This document shows positions 1 to 10,658 of a stretch of DNA of 64,000 bases, one piece after another. The number at the start of each line of letters is the position of its first letter. The first letter of the stretch is position 1. The notes under the pieces were generated by a model. That model ran no database searches. It saw only the letters and a list, made by a program, of their open reading frames with translations, and was not told the DNA's origin. Source of the DNA: Solanum dulcamara (lineage: Eukaryota; Streptophyta; Magnoliopsida; Solanales; Solanaceae); contig NC_077244.1 of assembly GCF_947179165.1 (NCBI RefSeq), positions 11,100,449 to 11,164,448 of the forward strand. Reading direction: 5' to 3'. The position numbers were made by a program, and so were the translations under genes.

Positions 1-575
1 AAAGTTAGGCTTGGTGACCAGGCCATCCAAAAGAAAAGTAGTTTTAAGTACCTTGGGTTTATCATGCAAGGCAGCGGGGAGATTGACGATGATGTCACAC
101 ATCATATTGGGGCAGGATGGATGAAATGGAGGCTCGCTTCTGGTGTGCTATGTGACAAGAAGGTGCCACCACAACTTTAGGTAAAGTTCTACAAAGTAGT
201 GGTTAGACCGACTATGTTATATGGGGAGGAGTGTTGGCTAGTTAAGGTCTCTCACATTCAAAAGATGAAAGTTGCCGAGATGAGAATATTGAGATGGATG
301 TGTGGGCATAGTAGAAGCGACGGGATTAGAAATGAGGCTATTCAGAATAAGGTAAGAGTGGCCTCGGTGGAAGACAAGATGCGAGAATGCGACTGAGATA
401 GTTTGGGCATGTAAAGAGGAGAGACGTAGATGTTCCAGTGCGGACGTGTGAGAGGCTGGCCATGGATGATTTCAGAAGAGGTAGGGAAGGCTGAAGAAAT
501 ATTAGAGAGAGGTGATTAGACAAGACATGACGTACTTACAGCTTACCAAGGACATGACCTTAGATATGAGGGTGT
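1..575 (+). pseudogene. RTE LINE reverse transcriptase, C-terminal remnant
   Basis: Translation from base 2 gives a recognisable plant RTE RT C-terminal segment, including '[19 protein letters not shown]', 'VVRPTMLYGEECW' and 'EMRILRWMCGHSRSDGIRN'. A TAG at 178-180 interrupts the frame. Two further interruptions lie near 393-420, after which the sequence continues in another frame with the typical '[12 protein letters not shown]' segment. The YxDD catalytic region lies upstream of the window. The element is dead: no open frame exceeds 65 codons. The family assignment rests on the conserved thumb/C-terminal motifs and on the matching 3' tail. Confidence 0.8.
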
Positions 576-914
576 GAAGGACCCAAATTAGGGTAAAAGG
601 CTAGTATATAGTCTCGTTATTCTTCCATATTAGTAGGCGCATTAGCGCACTATAATTTGTGTTCTGATTTCTGTTATTATCTATTACTTTCTGTACTTTG
701 ATTACTCTATTTTATCTATGTCGTTTTCGTTATTTATTTTCCCATATTGCTTTGAACTTCTTAGCCTTATCTGACCTCATTTTATGCTTCTATTGAGCCG
801 AGGGTCTCTCGGAAACAGCTTTCCTACCTTGGTAGGAGTAAGATCTGCGTACACTTTACCCTCTCAGACCCCATATTGTGATATTTCACTGGGTTATTGT
901 TGTTGTTGTTGTAG
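1..914 (+). mobile_element. RTE-type LINE, 3' end (5' cut by window edge)
   Basis: The left edge lies inside a non-LTR retrotransposon. Bases 1-575 read as the C-terminal part of an RTE-type reverse transcriptase, followed by a 3' UTR and a conserved tail at about 740-914. The tail carries 'gccgagggtctctcgg', 'ctaccttggtaggagtaag' and 'tctgcgtacactttaccctc' and ends in TTG repeats (about 895-913) rather than poly(A). This tail is characteristic of Solanaceae RTE LINEs and the TS SINEs that borrow their machinery. A second tail-only copy lies at 52425-52615. The upstream end is outside the window, so total length and the left target-site duplication cannot be judged. Confidence 0.85.
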
Positions 915-999
915 AAAAATATAAACATATTATTTAGTACAGACAAATGAGAAAAAATATTTAAATATTATCAGGCTTATCAATATTCATATTTCATTC
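915..999. other. Short AT-rich spacer
   Basis: AT-rich sequence between the TTG end of the LINE and the copia-like gag remnant. No feature is visible. It may be the remaining 3' part of the copia-like element into which the LINE inserted. Confidence 0.4.
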
Positions 1000-1937
1000 T
1001 GAGAAATTGAAGAAATCGGTTACATCCAGATGCATAAGCTCAATATTGTCTTTAGAGATAAAGTTTGTCTTTGAATTATTTTTTGCCTCTTCAAAGATGC
1101 CTTATATAGCTGAACCAGACGTTCTGATGACCGACAGGTCCGTGACGAGTGTTCCATACCTCGACATCTATGACATATACTTTCTAAATTTTTCTTTGGA
1201 ATAACTTTTTGCTTTTCACTCTTTTTTTGTATTGCTGATTATTTCTTGGTGCCAAATGAGCATCATGATTGTAATTTATTCTTCGAACACGACCACGACT
1301 TGTGTCATGACCTCTTTTTCATTGGTTATAATTTTTCTGATTCACTTCAGGGAGTGGCAAAGAACTAACAGGCCGACTATCATGATTTTTCAGTAATAGT
1401 TTGTTATGTTGTTTAACAATAAGAAGGTGAGAAGGTAATTCAGAATATTTTTCAAAACACTTTTCGCAATATTGCTGCTGCAAGAGCATATTCACGGGTG
1501 AAAATGTGGAGTATGTTTTTTTTAATTTGTCTTGCTCAGTGATTTTTTCTCCGCATAAATTTAACTGTGCTATAATTCTAAACAAGGTAGAATTATATTC
1601 AGTTATTTTTTTAAAATCCATTAATCTCAAATTGAGCCAATCATAACGTGCCTGTGGAAGGATGACCAACTTCAGGAGTTCATATTTTTCTTTTAGATTC
1701 TTTCATAGTTTAAGGAGATCTTTTAATTGAGGTACTGTAATTTTACCCCCTCGTCAAGATGGTGGCGGAGAAATATCATGGCTTTGGAACGGTCTTGACT
1801 AGATGTCTTATTGTCATCTTTGATGATGTCTGCCAGACCCATCGATTCTAGGTGTCTTTTGACATCTAGTGTCCATGACGAATACCTTTTCCAGATATAT
1901 CAAGAGCAACAAATTCAAGTTTAGAAATATTAGACAT
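1000..1937 (-). pseudogene. Ty1/copia-like gag (UBN2-type) with CCHC knuckle, decayed
   Basis: Read on the minus strand from an ATG at 1937, the product begins 'MSNISKLEFVALDISGKG', the usual start of plant UBN2-type retrotransposon gag proteins. Further fragments follow: 'LDVKRHLESMGLADIIKDD' (about 1870-1815), 'SKAMIFLRHHLDEGVK', then the long open segment 1669-1319 with 'YNSTLFRIIAQLNLCGEKIT'. Near 1150 a knuckle-like 'CHRCRGMEHSSRTC' remains, then a 'LVQLYKASLK' segment typical of the stretch after the knuckle. The frame is broken by stops (for example just after the start) and by indels. No protease, integrase or RT follows, because the element is cut by the LINE at 1-914. Gag normally packages element RNA; this copy cannot. 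Confidence 0.75.
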
Positions 1938-2017
1938 TTTGAGAAAATAAATTATTACCCTTTTGTGATCTATTTAAAATAGCTCAAAGTGATGGAGTCT
2001 CATGCTGATAACGTGTT

Positions 2018-2240
2018 ATAAAACAAACTAACTTAGCGAATTAATAAAAAAGAGAGACAGTAAGAGAAAGAGAGAATTGAGAGAATTTGTGTGTGCTCTT
2101 TCATTGCAGAAAATATGACCATTTATAACCAAATGGAAAGAAGAAATGATGGGCAACTTGTTCCCTTTAAATGAGTTCTATTACAAATAGAGCATCCACT
2201 ATCATCTATATTATAATAGCAAAAAAGAAAAAATTTAAAA
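2018..2240 (-). repeat. Putative LTR fragment of the copia-like element
   Basis: Upstream (minus sense) of the gag start lies 'aacacgttatcagc' (about 2011-2024 in reverse), a sequence commonly found just inside the 5' LTR of plant UBN2-type copia elements. The sequence at 2021-2240 would then be LTR, starting 'tgttataaaacaaactaac' in plus orientation. No second LTR is present to prove this, and the outer boundary is a guess placed where base composition changes. Confidence 0.35.
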
Positions 2241-2850
2241 GGGCAGCTTGGTGATTCGAAGTGGCGCTCTGAGCTTAGGAGAGGCGCATCAAACTGAGGA
2301 ACATTCTGGTATAACTTTTGTTTAAAATGAGTCGCCTGAGCCCCTGCGCCGACACCACTTTCTTCACCGGCGATGATTTCTCCGGTGAAGATTGTTCCTA
2401 CAGCTGCGCCAAGACCTTGTGAGCAACCCCCAGTAGGTCCGATGGTTCGAATCTCTCCGGAGCCGCTTCGAATATGAAGGCACGACGGCGGCGAATGTGA
2501 GCGGCTTCTTTTAGTGGCTGCCATGTCTTGAATCTCGCCTGAAGTTGTTCGATTTTGGAGGTGCATTTCAGGCGACTCAGATGCTGTTCTCGCATAAATC
2601 GCCTGAATATTGCTCCCAATTTGATTGGGAAAATGTTGTGCATTTGGAATCAATCCAACCTCACTTGAAATTGCATTTTCAGTATCTTTTTGCAGATTCA
2701 AAGTGGTATTAGCTGGATTAGAGGATGAGGCTTGTTCTGGTGGTCTGGGAAGCTCCACCGGCGGCGGTAAGGCCATTCCGGCAGACCTGATATTGTGAAG
2801 GTGTGTTGGATGAACAGTAGAGAGCTTCTTTAGGGTTCCTATGAGATTAT
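2240..2850 (-). other. GC-richer segment, possibly the inverted 5' end of the L1 LINE
   Basis: This segment is clearly richer in G+C than its surroundings. On the minus strand it contains an ATG near 2774 followed by 'MALPPPVELPRPPEQASSS' and then low-complexity, Pro/Ser-rich reading frames. It abuts the plus-strand L1 ORF2 remnant. One reading is an L1 5' UTR/ORF1 start inverted during target-primed reverse transcription (twin priming). Another is an unrelated older fragment. I do not recognise the encoded protein and see no complete domain. Confidence 0.3.
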
Positions 2851-2854
2851 CACT

Positions 2855-4650
2855 TTGAAACAGAAAAACCTTGAAGACATACTGTTGGAGATACCGCTGG
2901 TTTTTCTGTTTTATTTGTTTGTACACGTTAGTACTACTCTCAAGCAGATTGAGAGAGTTACCGCTGATTTTTTCTGGGGGTGGAAAGATAATAAGAAAAA
3001 ATACCATTGGTCTTCATGGAAAAATTTGTGCTATCCTTATGATGAAGGAGGTATTGGGTTGAAGAGAACTACAGATGTCTGCAAATCTCTCCAGTTCAAG
3101 CAGTGGTGGATATTTAGAGCTAAACAGACGTTGTGGGGTGATTTCCTTAGAGCCAAATACTGTCAGAGAGCCAACCCCATCACCAAAAAATTCCATTCTG
3201 GGCAGTCGCGTGTGTGGAAACATATGATGCACAACAAACACACTGCCGAACCTCACATTCAATGGAGGCTACACTCGGGTTCGTGTTGTTTCTGGTGGGA
3301 CGACTGGCTAGGTGTCGGACCATTAGAAAACTATAGACACGAGCTTGGAAGAGCGAACAATGCTAGGGTGGCTGATTTTCTTATAGATGGGCAGTGGAAC
3401 ATCGACATGCTAAATCAGTTGGCTCCACCACAGCTCATTACTCTCATAACTTCTACCACACTACAGACGCAAGAAAACAAATCGGATCAGGCCATTTGGA
3501 AGCTGAATACCAATGGAAGCTTCACGTGCTCTTCGGCATGGAAGCTTGTGAGGAAACACAAGACCAAGACACTCTCCGACCACTACACTTGGCACAAAAA
3601 CATACCCTTTAAATGCTCTTTTTTGCTGTGGAGGGCTTTTAGAGGCAAGCTGCCCACGGAGGAAAAGATCGTTGCATTCGGCCATGTTTCCACTCCATGT
3701 TCTTGCTGCCACAGCCCAGGTCCGGACACCATAGAACACATTTTCAGCACGGGCCAATTTGCTAGGAATATTTGGCGTTACTTCTCAGATTCCCTAGGCA
3801 TCAGACATGAAGTCACGCCCCTCAAACCCCTTATTATGAGCTGGTGGCTTCGCAAGTACCGCACAGAAGCTCACAAACTTATCCTTCACTCCACCCCAAT
3901 ATTTATATGTTGGAATTTGTGGAAGAATAGATGCGCGAGCAAATACGGGGGGAAGAGTTCTAGCTTGGCGAGAGTGAAATTTGCAGTTTTCAAGGGCATC
4001 TCTAATCTTCTTAGAATCGCATACCCCTATATCCATTGGCCTTCGAACTGGATCCACACTATCTCCTACATAGATAAGTGTAGTCATGAGATGAAGATTA
4101 CCCAAGTCTCATGGATTAAGCCACAACTCGGTTTCGTTAAGCTAAATACTGACGGTAGCGCGTTGGGTAATCCGGGGGCTATTGGGGGGGGGGTGGCATT
4201 GTAAGAGATCACATGGGTAATTTCCTCTTCGCTTACGCCATACCACTAGGGGAGGGAACCAACAATCAAGCTGAACTAGAGGCGGCTACTTATGGGCTTA
4301 GATGGTGCATTCAACAGGGCTTCCATCATGTTATCCTAGAAGTTGACTCGGAGTTGCTCACTAAATGGATCAGTCACCAGATTAAACCTCCGTGGAGCCT
4401 TCACCAGGTAACTCATGACCTTGTTGATATTACCAAATTATTTGCCTTCTTTGCTTGCAAACATGTATACAGGGAGGCAAACTTCACTGCGGATGCTCTC
4501 TCCAAGCACAGTCACACTCTTACCATTCCAGGCCACTACACTACCCTCCAGCAGCTACCTCGTGGTATTCGAGGATACTACATGCTAGATAGAATCGGCC
4601 TACCTAGCTTTAGGCGGAGGAAGACCAAACGGATTAAGAAGCCTCCATGA
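2855..4650 (+). pseudogene. L1 ORF2 C-terminus: zf-RVT plus RNase H, frameshifted
   Basis: The first open segment (2855-4203) carries the post-RT region ('QIERVTADFFWGWKD', 'DEGGIGLKRTTDVCKSLQFK') and a zf-RVT domain at about 3590-3780 ('PFKCSFLLWRAFRGKLPT', 'CSCCHSPGPDTIEHIF'). At about 4128 an RNase H domain of plant LINE type starts ('VKLNTDGSALGNPGA'). The frame shifts within a G run near 4182-4193, and the rest of RNase H continues at 4213-4650. All four RNase H acidic positions are visible across the two frames: TDGS, QAELEA, EVDSELL and ANFTADALS. In the family RNase H degrades the RNA strand during integration. This is the least decayed coding trace in the window, so the insertion is relatively young. 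Confidence 0.88.
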
Positions 4651-5108
4651 TCTACTACTTTGTCTTGCATCCTTGGATTGATCACTCAATTGCAGTGTTT
4701 GTGATTCCCCATGTTATAATTTTAGCCATGTTCTTTGATGATTTTCGTTTACGCTAAAATTTTGTTGTATATATAGCTTTTATGAAGATTATCTCCTTTT
4801 ATATTTAGATTTTTCCTTTACTATGTAAAGGGAGAGTCTCCCTTATTTATGTTTTTCTAGTTTCTTTGTATCGAGAGGAGTCCTCTCCTTTAGGTGCATA
4901 GTTTCTAGGACCCTTTTTTGTGTGCTTGTATCGGGGATGAGCTGATTGACCTTATTAGGAATATCGGCTTATGAACCACCATAGGATTGGAGGTTAGGTT
5001 TATGCCCCCCTCCGTGTATCTTTCTATTTTTTTATAATACAGCTTGGGGGTGAGCGGCTCAACCCCTGGCCGCGCATGAGAGGTGGGAGCCTCGTGTATG
5101 GTCTGTTC

Positions 5109-5109
<1 letters not shown>
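4651..5109 (+). other. L1 LINE 3' UTR
   Basis: Non-coding sequence between the ORF2 stop and the poly(A) tail. It is T-rich near 4660-4900 and moderately mixed afterwards. I see no secondary feature beyond the expected LINE 3' UTR. Confidence 0.6.

Positions 5110-5139
<30 letters not shown>
5110..5139 (+). repeat. Poly(A) tail of the L1 LINE
   Basis: An uninterrupted run of 30 A. It marks the reverse-transcription start of the L1 insertion and fixes its 3' boundary. An uninterrupted tail of this length also suggests a fairly recent insertion. Confidence 0.95.
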
Positions 5140-5140
<1 letters not shown>

Positions 5141-6169
5141 GTTATTTTTAATCTTGCTTTTAGGCTTCTAACCACTTTTGTATTATTTATTTTATTTAAT
5201 AAGCAGTCTCGAAATAAGCTCGCCGCGCAGGCAGCATGAAACTTCAAGGTGCCGCTATGGTGCTATATGACCATAAGGCAACAGTCTGAGTATACAAAAT
5301 CCAATAAACAGTGGCCTTTTGCCACGTTAGTTTTTTTTTTTTTAAAAAAAAAAAACAAGTTAATTAAATTTATTATTATTGAAAGAAATTCTTTTTACTT
5401 TTTAGTTAATAAGCATGCATAATTATAATTGATCATAGATTCTCCTTTTCTTATAATGTCTTCTGTTTTCTCTTTCAGTTGAAATTTTCTTCTCAAAAAA
5501 TTAGACGAAATAAGTATATTGTTGCCGAGTAAAGTAGCTGATAAATCAAAGGTTTACCTCTGTTTTTTGTTTAATTTTGACTTAATTTGATTATATTATT
5601 TAATTATATTTTGATATATTATTCATTAGTATTGTAGTTCATTCTCTAATTAAACTTATTTGTTGAATTTAAAATATAAGATTTTAGTTAAGTGTTTAAT
5701 CTTGATACATAGAGCTTTTATTTGAATGACAAACCTATAAATTTAGAATTATAATCAATTATTAAGTATTGTCTTAAATTAACTGCCAGAAGTATTATTT
5801 TTCAAAATATGATGGGTTTAAAAAAATAAATTATTATAGATGAATTCAGATAATTTTTTTAATTAATAAAAAATCTTTGGTTGCTTGAATCACCCATTCA
5901 TATAAGAAAATATAAGAAAATTGAGTGGTGCAACAAATAAAAAGAATCAACATAAACTTAGAAATATGATTAATTATGTCCTAAAGCTTATTGTAGGAAA
6001 TGGGTACTCTTTTTAGTAATTTTTAAATGATTACATAATCAGGAATTGTATTTTCAAGTTCATATAATCACATAAAAAATTATAAAACCAAATTTTTGTA
6101 TATAATATATTTAATTTATTTGTTTTAAATTTACTTGTTATCTAATTGTGTTCAATAATTATACGATTA
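5140..6169. other. AT-rich non-coding repeat sequence
   Basis: There is no coding trace. A diverged relative of the Helitron-like block lies at about 5430-5560 (polypyrimidine 'tctctttcag' followed by 'ttgaaattttcttctc' and 'aaatcaaaggttta'), matching 8385-8480 and 52765-52855. A T run followed by an A run lies near 5330-5354. The rest is A/T-rich sequence without recognisable structure. Confidence 0.5.
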
Positions 6170-7722
6170 ATTAAGTCGATGAAGTACGATGTTCTGCTAT
6201 GAGTGCAAACTGCAAAGTAATAGAATTCTAACTTGCCAATGTTAAGTCATATAATCCTAATTTACCGTGGATCGTAAATGATATAATTAGAGGTGTCAAA
6301 TCGGTGGATTGGATTGAAATTAAAAATATTCAAATAAATTGAAATAGAAATTGAATTGGGTCATGACCCGTCCAAATTTACCTAGGACTCAAATGGGCTA
6401 AAAATTGAGTTAGATCCTGACCCGGCCAATTTAACTTGTTTAATCTCAATAATTTTAATCTAATGTGAATTCTAAACTTAAAAGTAAAACTAAACCAAAA
6501 AAAAAGACATACTTAATAAAAATGGAAAAAATTTATTAGTGTCTACAATTACAATTTTAATAAATTTAAATAAATAAAAAATAATTGAAGAAAAATGTGA
6601 AAGGACGATTTTGTTATAAATATAGATAAACAATCAATTTTTTTAGTTTTATTAATTTAGTAGAAGAAGGAAACTTAATCGAGCAACAAGACTCTTATTA
6701 GATTTAGGAGTTCTTAAATCTTAATAATTAGGACTTTAAATAAATAAAATTATTTTCCATCTTTAGTTTTTATAAAAATTAAGATAAGTAATGTTGATTA
6801 TTTTCAAAGTTTATTTTTTGTATAATTTTAAAACTCTCAACATTGACTTGTTGATTTCAAAAAAAAATTATCTTCAAAAAGACAGACATAAATTTTATAC
6901 TTGAATTAAATATGTTTAATAAAAAGGCAGTCCGATGCACTAATGTTCTCGCTATATGCAGGGTTCTGGACAAAAATTTATACTCCTCTTTGGATGAACT
7001 TTTTTATTCTTTGATATATAATTCTTAGTGGGTAAAATTATTATATTAAATAAATCGAACAACAATAGAATATGACTCGATTTTGAATATATTTGTGTAT
7101 TTTAAAATCAAACATCAACCTCATCTATCTATGGAAATCCTACACGTAAACTCTTCGAGTTATATTTGTAACTAACACAAGTATTATTGTCACTTATCAT
7201 GACGATAATGTTTTTGTCACTAAAAATATTATTTTAGTGACGGTATGATAGGTTTCAGCTATAAATTTTTAAGTCATTTTTGTAAAAGCAAAATTGTCAC
7301 TAATTTAAATCTTTGGGGACAAAATATATTTTCGTGTATTAAAGAACGTCTTTAGTGGCTAAATAATTTTTGTTTAACTATGTAACTTTAGTGACAGTTG
7401 ATGTCGTCAGTAATTAAACTAAAACATTAGTGACAAGATAGTTTTGTCAGTATTAATAATCTTTTTAGTGACAAAAATATACTATCAATTATAATTTTTT
7501 ATATTTTTTTGGCGAAATGAATTTGTCATAAATATTATGCATTTGTGGATAAAAAAGCATTTCATAGTTAATGTAACTGTATTTAGTGACGAAACACTAA
7601 GTCGTTCAAACAAATGTTATATATATTTTAATGTCAACTATTTATTTTAAATAATTATTTTATATACATTTTTCTTATAAATTGACTTAATACACACATG
7701 CAAATCACGTACTCTAAACTAG
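6170..7722 (+). repeat. Block H1, left part: non-coding element with GTCACTAAAA repeats
   Basis: This region recurs at 47219-47742 and 49365-49665, so it is a repeat family. It starts near 'gatgaagtacgatgttctgc', includes the perfect 12-bp palindrome 'gggtcatgaccc' (about 6358-6369), and at 7200-7600 has many inverted and direct copies of GTCACTAAAA / TTTTAGTGAC. The best pair is 7216-7225 with 7232-7241, a perfect 10-bp inverted repeat around 6 bp. The right end 'acacatgcaaatcacgtactctaaactagt' region (7693-7722) resembles a plant Helitron 3' terminus: a short hairpin followed by CTAG and T. No transposase or helicase is encoded. It could equally be a MULE- or CACTA-derived element. Confidence 0.45.
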
Positions 7723-9151
7723 TACTATATTTAAATCAGAAGGTCCTTAATAATATTGTTTGAACTTTTTGTCCCTCATTAATAGGCTCTTCTTTATACA
7801 AAATCGTCTTTTCACTATCTTTTTGAGTAATTATTATTTAATTATTATCCTAATATTTTAAATTTGATCTAGACAAGAAACCATAATATTTCACACTGCT
7901 AAATCAATTAGAATTTTAGCTTATATAAGAAATATAATATGTCTAAAATTATTTATATATGATATATAAATAAATTATTACCAATTATTTGGTTAGTCCA
8001 TAAAGGACTTTACGGAACTTCTACGTTGATTCCAATTTGAAATTGGATCAGCAAAGAATTGTTCCAATTCCAATTGAGAATTGGAGTTAAGTTTGCCCAC
8101 CGAAATTTCCATAAAGGTTGTATTATGGAATTAAAATTTTAATCTAAGTAAATTATTACCTTAACTAAGATGATACATATATAAAGGGTGATGGAAAAGT
8201 TTCATAATAAGGTTTTGAATTTTACAATTTCTATTTTTTATTTTTATTCAAGTCGCCTTCTTACCTGCATTATCATCATTCTTTCTATCTTTATTTATTT
8301 CTTTTAATTAATATCTTTAAAGGTTATATATCAATTATACATAATCAACAATTGACAATTGATTGTCCTCTTTTGATAATTTCTTGTATTTCTCTTTCAG
8401 ATGAAAATTTCTGATTAAAAAATTTGACGAAACAAGCATCTTGCCACCGGATGAAATAATCAAAAAAATCAAAGGTTTATTAGTATTGTCATTATTATTA
8501 TTGTTCTTCTTCTTCTTCTTTCAAATTAAAATTGTATTTGAGTTAGATATTTTTAAAATACAAACTAAAATTGAGTCCAAATCAAAATCAAGCAACTTTA
8601 CCTTTAAAAATAGATTTCATATTGAATATAATTATCATTCAATTATTTTTCTAATATTTAGAACTTTGATAATAATTAAAAAATGCTTATTAAATCATTT
8701 TTGTATCTTACATAAGTAGGGAGACCAAATTTTTAGGAGTTTAAAATCAATTTTAAACTTTACCTTGTAAAAATTTTGTTAAACAATTTTTTCACATTTT
8801 TAAAAAGGAAATAGTACACAATTACATTAGATTCAAGTAATGAAGTAATGTATTGAAAGTGCTTTATTTCTCTTGATAATAAAATATTAGCAGACATTAT
8901 TTTGTTACTTTATAGAATAAGTGGTAAGTATTATTACTTATGGTAGCTTTGAATTATTCTTTTTCATACATTAATTTATTTATCTATTTATCTAATAAAT
9001 TTTCATATAATATTTGAACTATATTCATGTTTCACCTATCTATCTATTATTAGACTTAATAATATAATGTACATACAACAATTCATTATTTTTATATAGA
9101 TTTATTATTAATTAACGTGATACACATGTGCAAAGCATGTACACTTGATTA
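7723..9151 (+). mobile_element. Helitron-like non-autonomous element (block H1, right part)
   Basis: The start 'actatatttaaatcagaag' follows directly after CTAGT. In block H2 the same start reads 'actatattaaaagcatg', resembling plant Helitron 5' ends. The right end near 9117-9151 has 'acacatgtgcaaagcatgt' (stem ACATG/CATGT) and then 'ttagt', a degenerate CTAGT. The interior is AT-rich and non-coding, with ATT and CTT runs at 8484-8520. Copies of the interior lie at 49665-50105 and 52612-53011. The canonical 5' TC is not obvious and no Rep/helicase exists, so the assignment is tentative. Confidence 0.4.
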
Positions 9152-9280
9152 GTTTTAATAAATATGGGACAAGTGGTATAGGATATTAAATAAATTATTA
9201 ATTTAGCCCACCAATTAAATTAATTATCTAAAATTACTCATCAACTAAATAACCACAGCTACCGAATAGTCCAAACTATC

Positions 9281-9356
9281 TGTTTAAAATTTACGAAATG
9301 AACCTTTTATGGAATAAGAAGCTCTAGTACTCAAAACGATCTAAAGAGTTGTTACA
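9281..9356 (-). repeat. LTR-start direct repeat, left copy
   Basis: About 75 bp nearly identical to 10659-10733, sharing 'ccttttatggaataagaa', 'tctagtactc' and 'gatctaaag'. On the minus strand it begins TGTAACA, the usual start of a plant gypsy LTR. Confidence 0.7.
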
Positions 9357-9429
9357 TCAGATACCAATTTACCCATTGTTAGACCCCGAACAGTCAAAAG
9401 AGGAGCGAGGATAGAAAAGGATACCTGAC

Positions 9430-10656
9430 TCAATGAACAAATGCTGATATCTTCCGCGCATATCTACTCCAGTCTCCTAAGTGGACTCCTCAGCTGTATG
9501 ATTCTTCCATTGGACCTTCATAGATGAAATCTCCCTTGACCTCATGTAGATAATGTCTCCACTGCTTTAATGTAAATCTATTTGCAACCAACTCCAAATC
9601 ATAAGTGGGATAGTTACGCTTATGCACATTCAATTGCTTTGAAGCATAGAAAATTACATTCCTCTCCTGCATTAGTACTGCACCTCACTCAAAATAAGAT
9701 GCATCACAATAAACAATGATATTCTTATTTTTTACTAGCAAGGCAAGAATCGTTGCAGTAGTCAACAAGGTCTTGATTTTAATAAAACTCTCTTCACACT
9801 AAACCGACCATACAAATGGAATATTTTTCTTGGTCAAATTGGTTGCTAGCATAATGGAACCAAATCCCTTGACGAACCGACGATAGTAGCTAGCCAAGCC
9901 AACAAAGCTCCTTACCTCAGAGATATTTGTTGGCCTTGCCCAACTCTTCACTACTTCAATCTTCTTGGGATCCACCATAAATCCATCCTTATAAACTACG
10001 TGCCCTAAGAAGGACATTGAATCGAGCCAGAACTCACACTTGAAGAATTTGACATAAAGCCTCTTCTCCCTTAAAAATTCTAGAACAATTCTCAGATGTT
10101 CTTCATGTTCTTTTCTATTATTTGAGTAGATCAATATATCATGAATAAATACAATAACACAGAGATACAGATATGGCTTAAAGATTTCGTTCATCAATCT
10201 CGTGAAAGCAGTAGGGGAATTCGTAAGACCAAAAGACATTACTAAGAACTCGTAGTGCCCATACCTTGTTCTAAAAGAAATCTTCAGCACATTTGCTGCC
10301 TGCATTTTTAGCTGATGCTAACCATACCTCAAGTCAATTTTTGAGAAGATACAAGTACCCTACAACTGATCAAATAAGTCATCATGCGAGAAAAAGGATA
10401 CCTGTTTTTAATAGTCACCATGTTCAGCTGCCTGTAGTCTATGCACATACGAAGACTAATCTTTCTTCTTCACAATTAAAATTAGAGAACCCCAAGGAGA
10501 GGCACTCGATCTAATAAAACTTTCACCAAACAACTCTTGAAGTTGGCACTTCAACTCTCTCAACTCAGTAGGGGTCATTCTATAAGGTGGAATAAAACTA
10601 GGGCGAGTGCCCAGCTCCAGGTCGATACAAAAATTAATATCCCTATCCGATAGCAT
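9430..10656 (-). pseudogene. Gypsy RT - RNase H - chromodomain remnant (integrase deleted)
   Basis: On the minus strand, 10656-10456 gives the RT N-terminus ('SFIPPYRMTPTELRELK', 'FIRSSASPWGS'). After broken frames, 10305-9799 gives the RT palm ('[20 protein letters not shown]', '[15 protein letters not shown]'). The catalytic FVDD/FADD motif is FIHD (codons at 10138-10149), with the first Asp changed to His. RNase H follows to about 9539 ('YCDAS', '[16 protein letters not shown]'). At about 9538 the sequence jumps to a chromodomain tail, seen in another frame as '[14 protein letters not shown]' then 'DMRGRYQHLF'. The whole integrase core is gone. It cannot function. Confidence 0.82.
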
Positions 10657-10658
10657 TT

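Larger units (their letters stand above)
2240..5139 (+). mobile_element. L1-type LINE, 5'-truncated, with poly(A) tail
   Basis: The element consists of the C-terminal half of ORF2 (2855-4650), a 3' UTR (4651-5109) and a poly(A) tail (5110-5139). The RT core and endonuclease are absent, as is common for 5'-truncated L1 copies. The left boundary is uncertain: it is about 2855 if only the plus-strand part counts, or about 2240 if the inverted segment belongs to it. I could not find a matching target-site duplication for the sequence after the tail. Confidence 0.75.

Noticed and set aside
895..913. TTG repeats read as telomere-like sequence
   Set aside because: The unit is TTG, not TTTAGGG, and it forms the standard 3' end of the adjoining RTE LINE.
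2123..3007. Minus-strand 294-codon frame that could be called a protein gene
   Set aside because: It crosses from the L1 ORF2 region into copia-like LTR sequence, has no domain and no plausible start context. It is partly the complement of the L1 frame and partly the GC-rich segment discussed as a possible L1 5' inversion.
7200..7600. Firm assignment of block H1 to CACTA transposons
   Set aside because: The motif cluster is suggestive, but no CACTA terminal repeats with 3-bp TSDs and no transposase were found, and Helitron-like ends occur in the same block.
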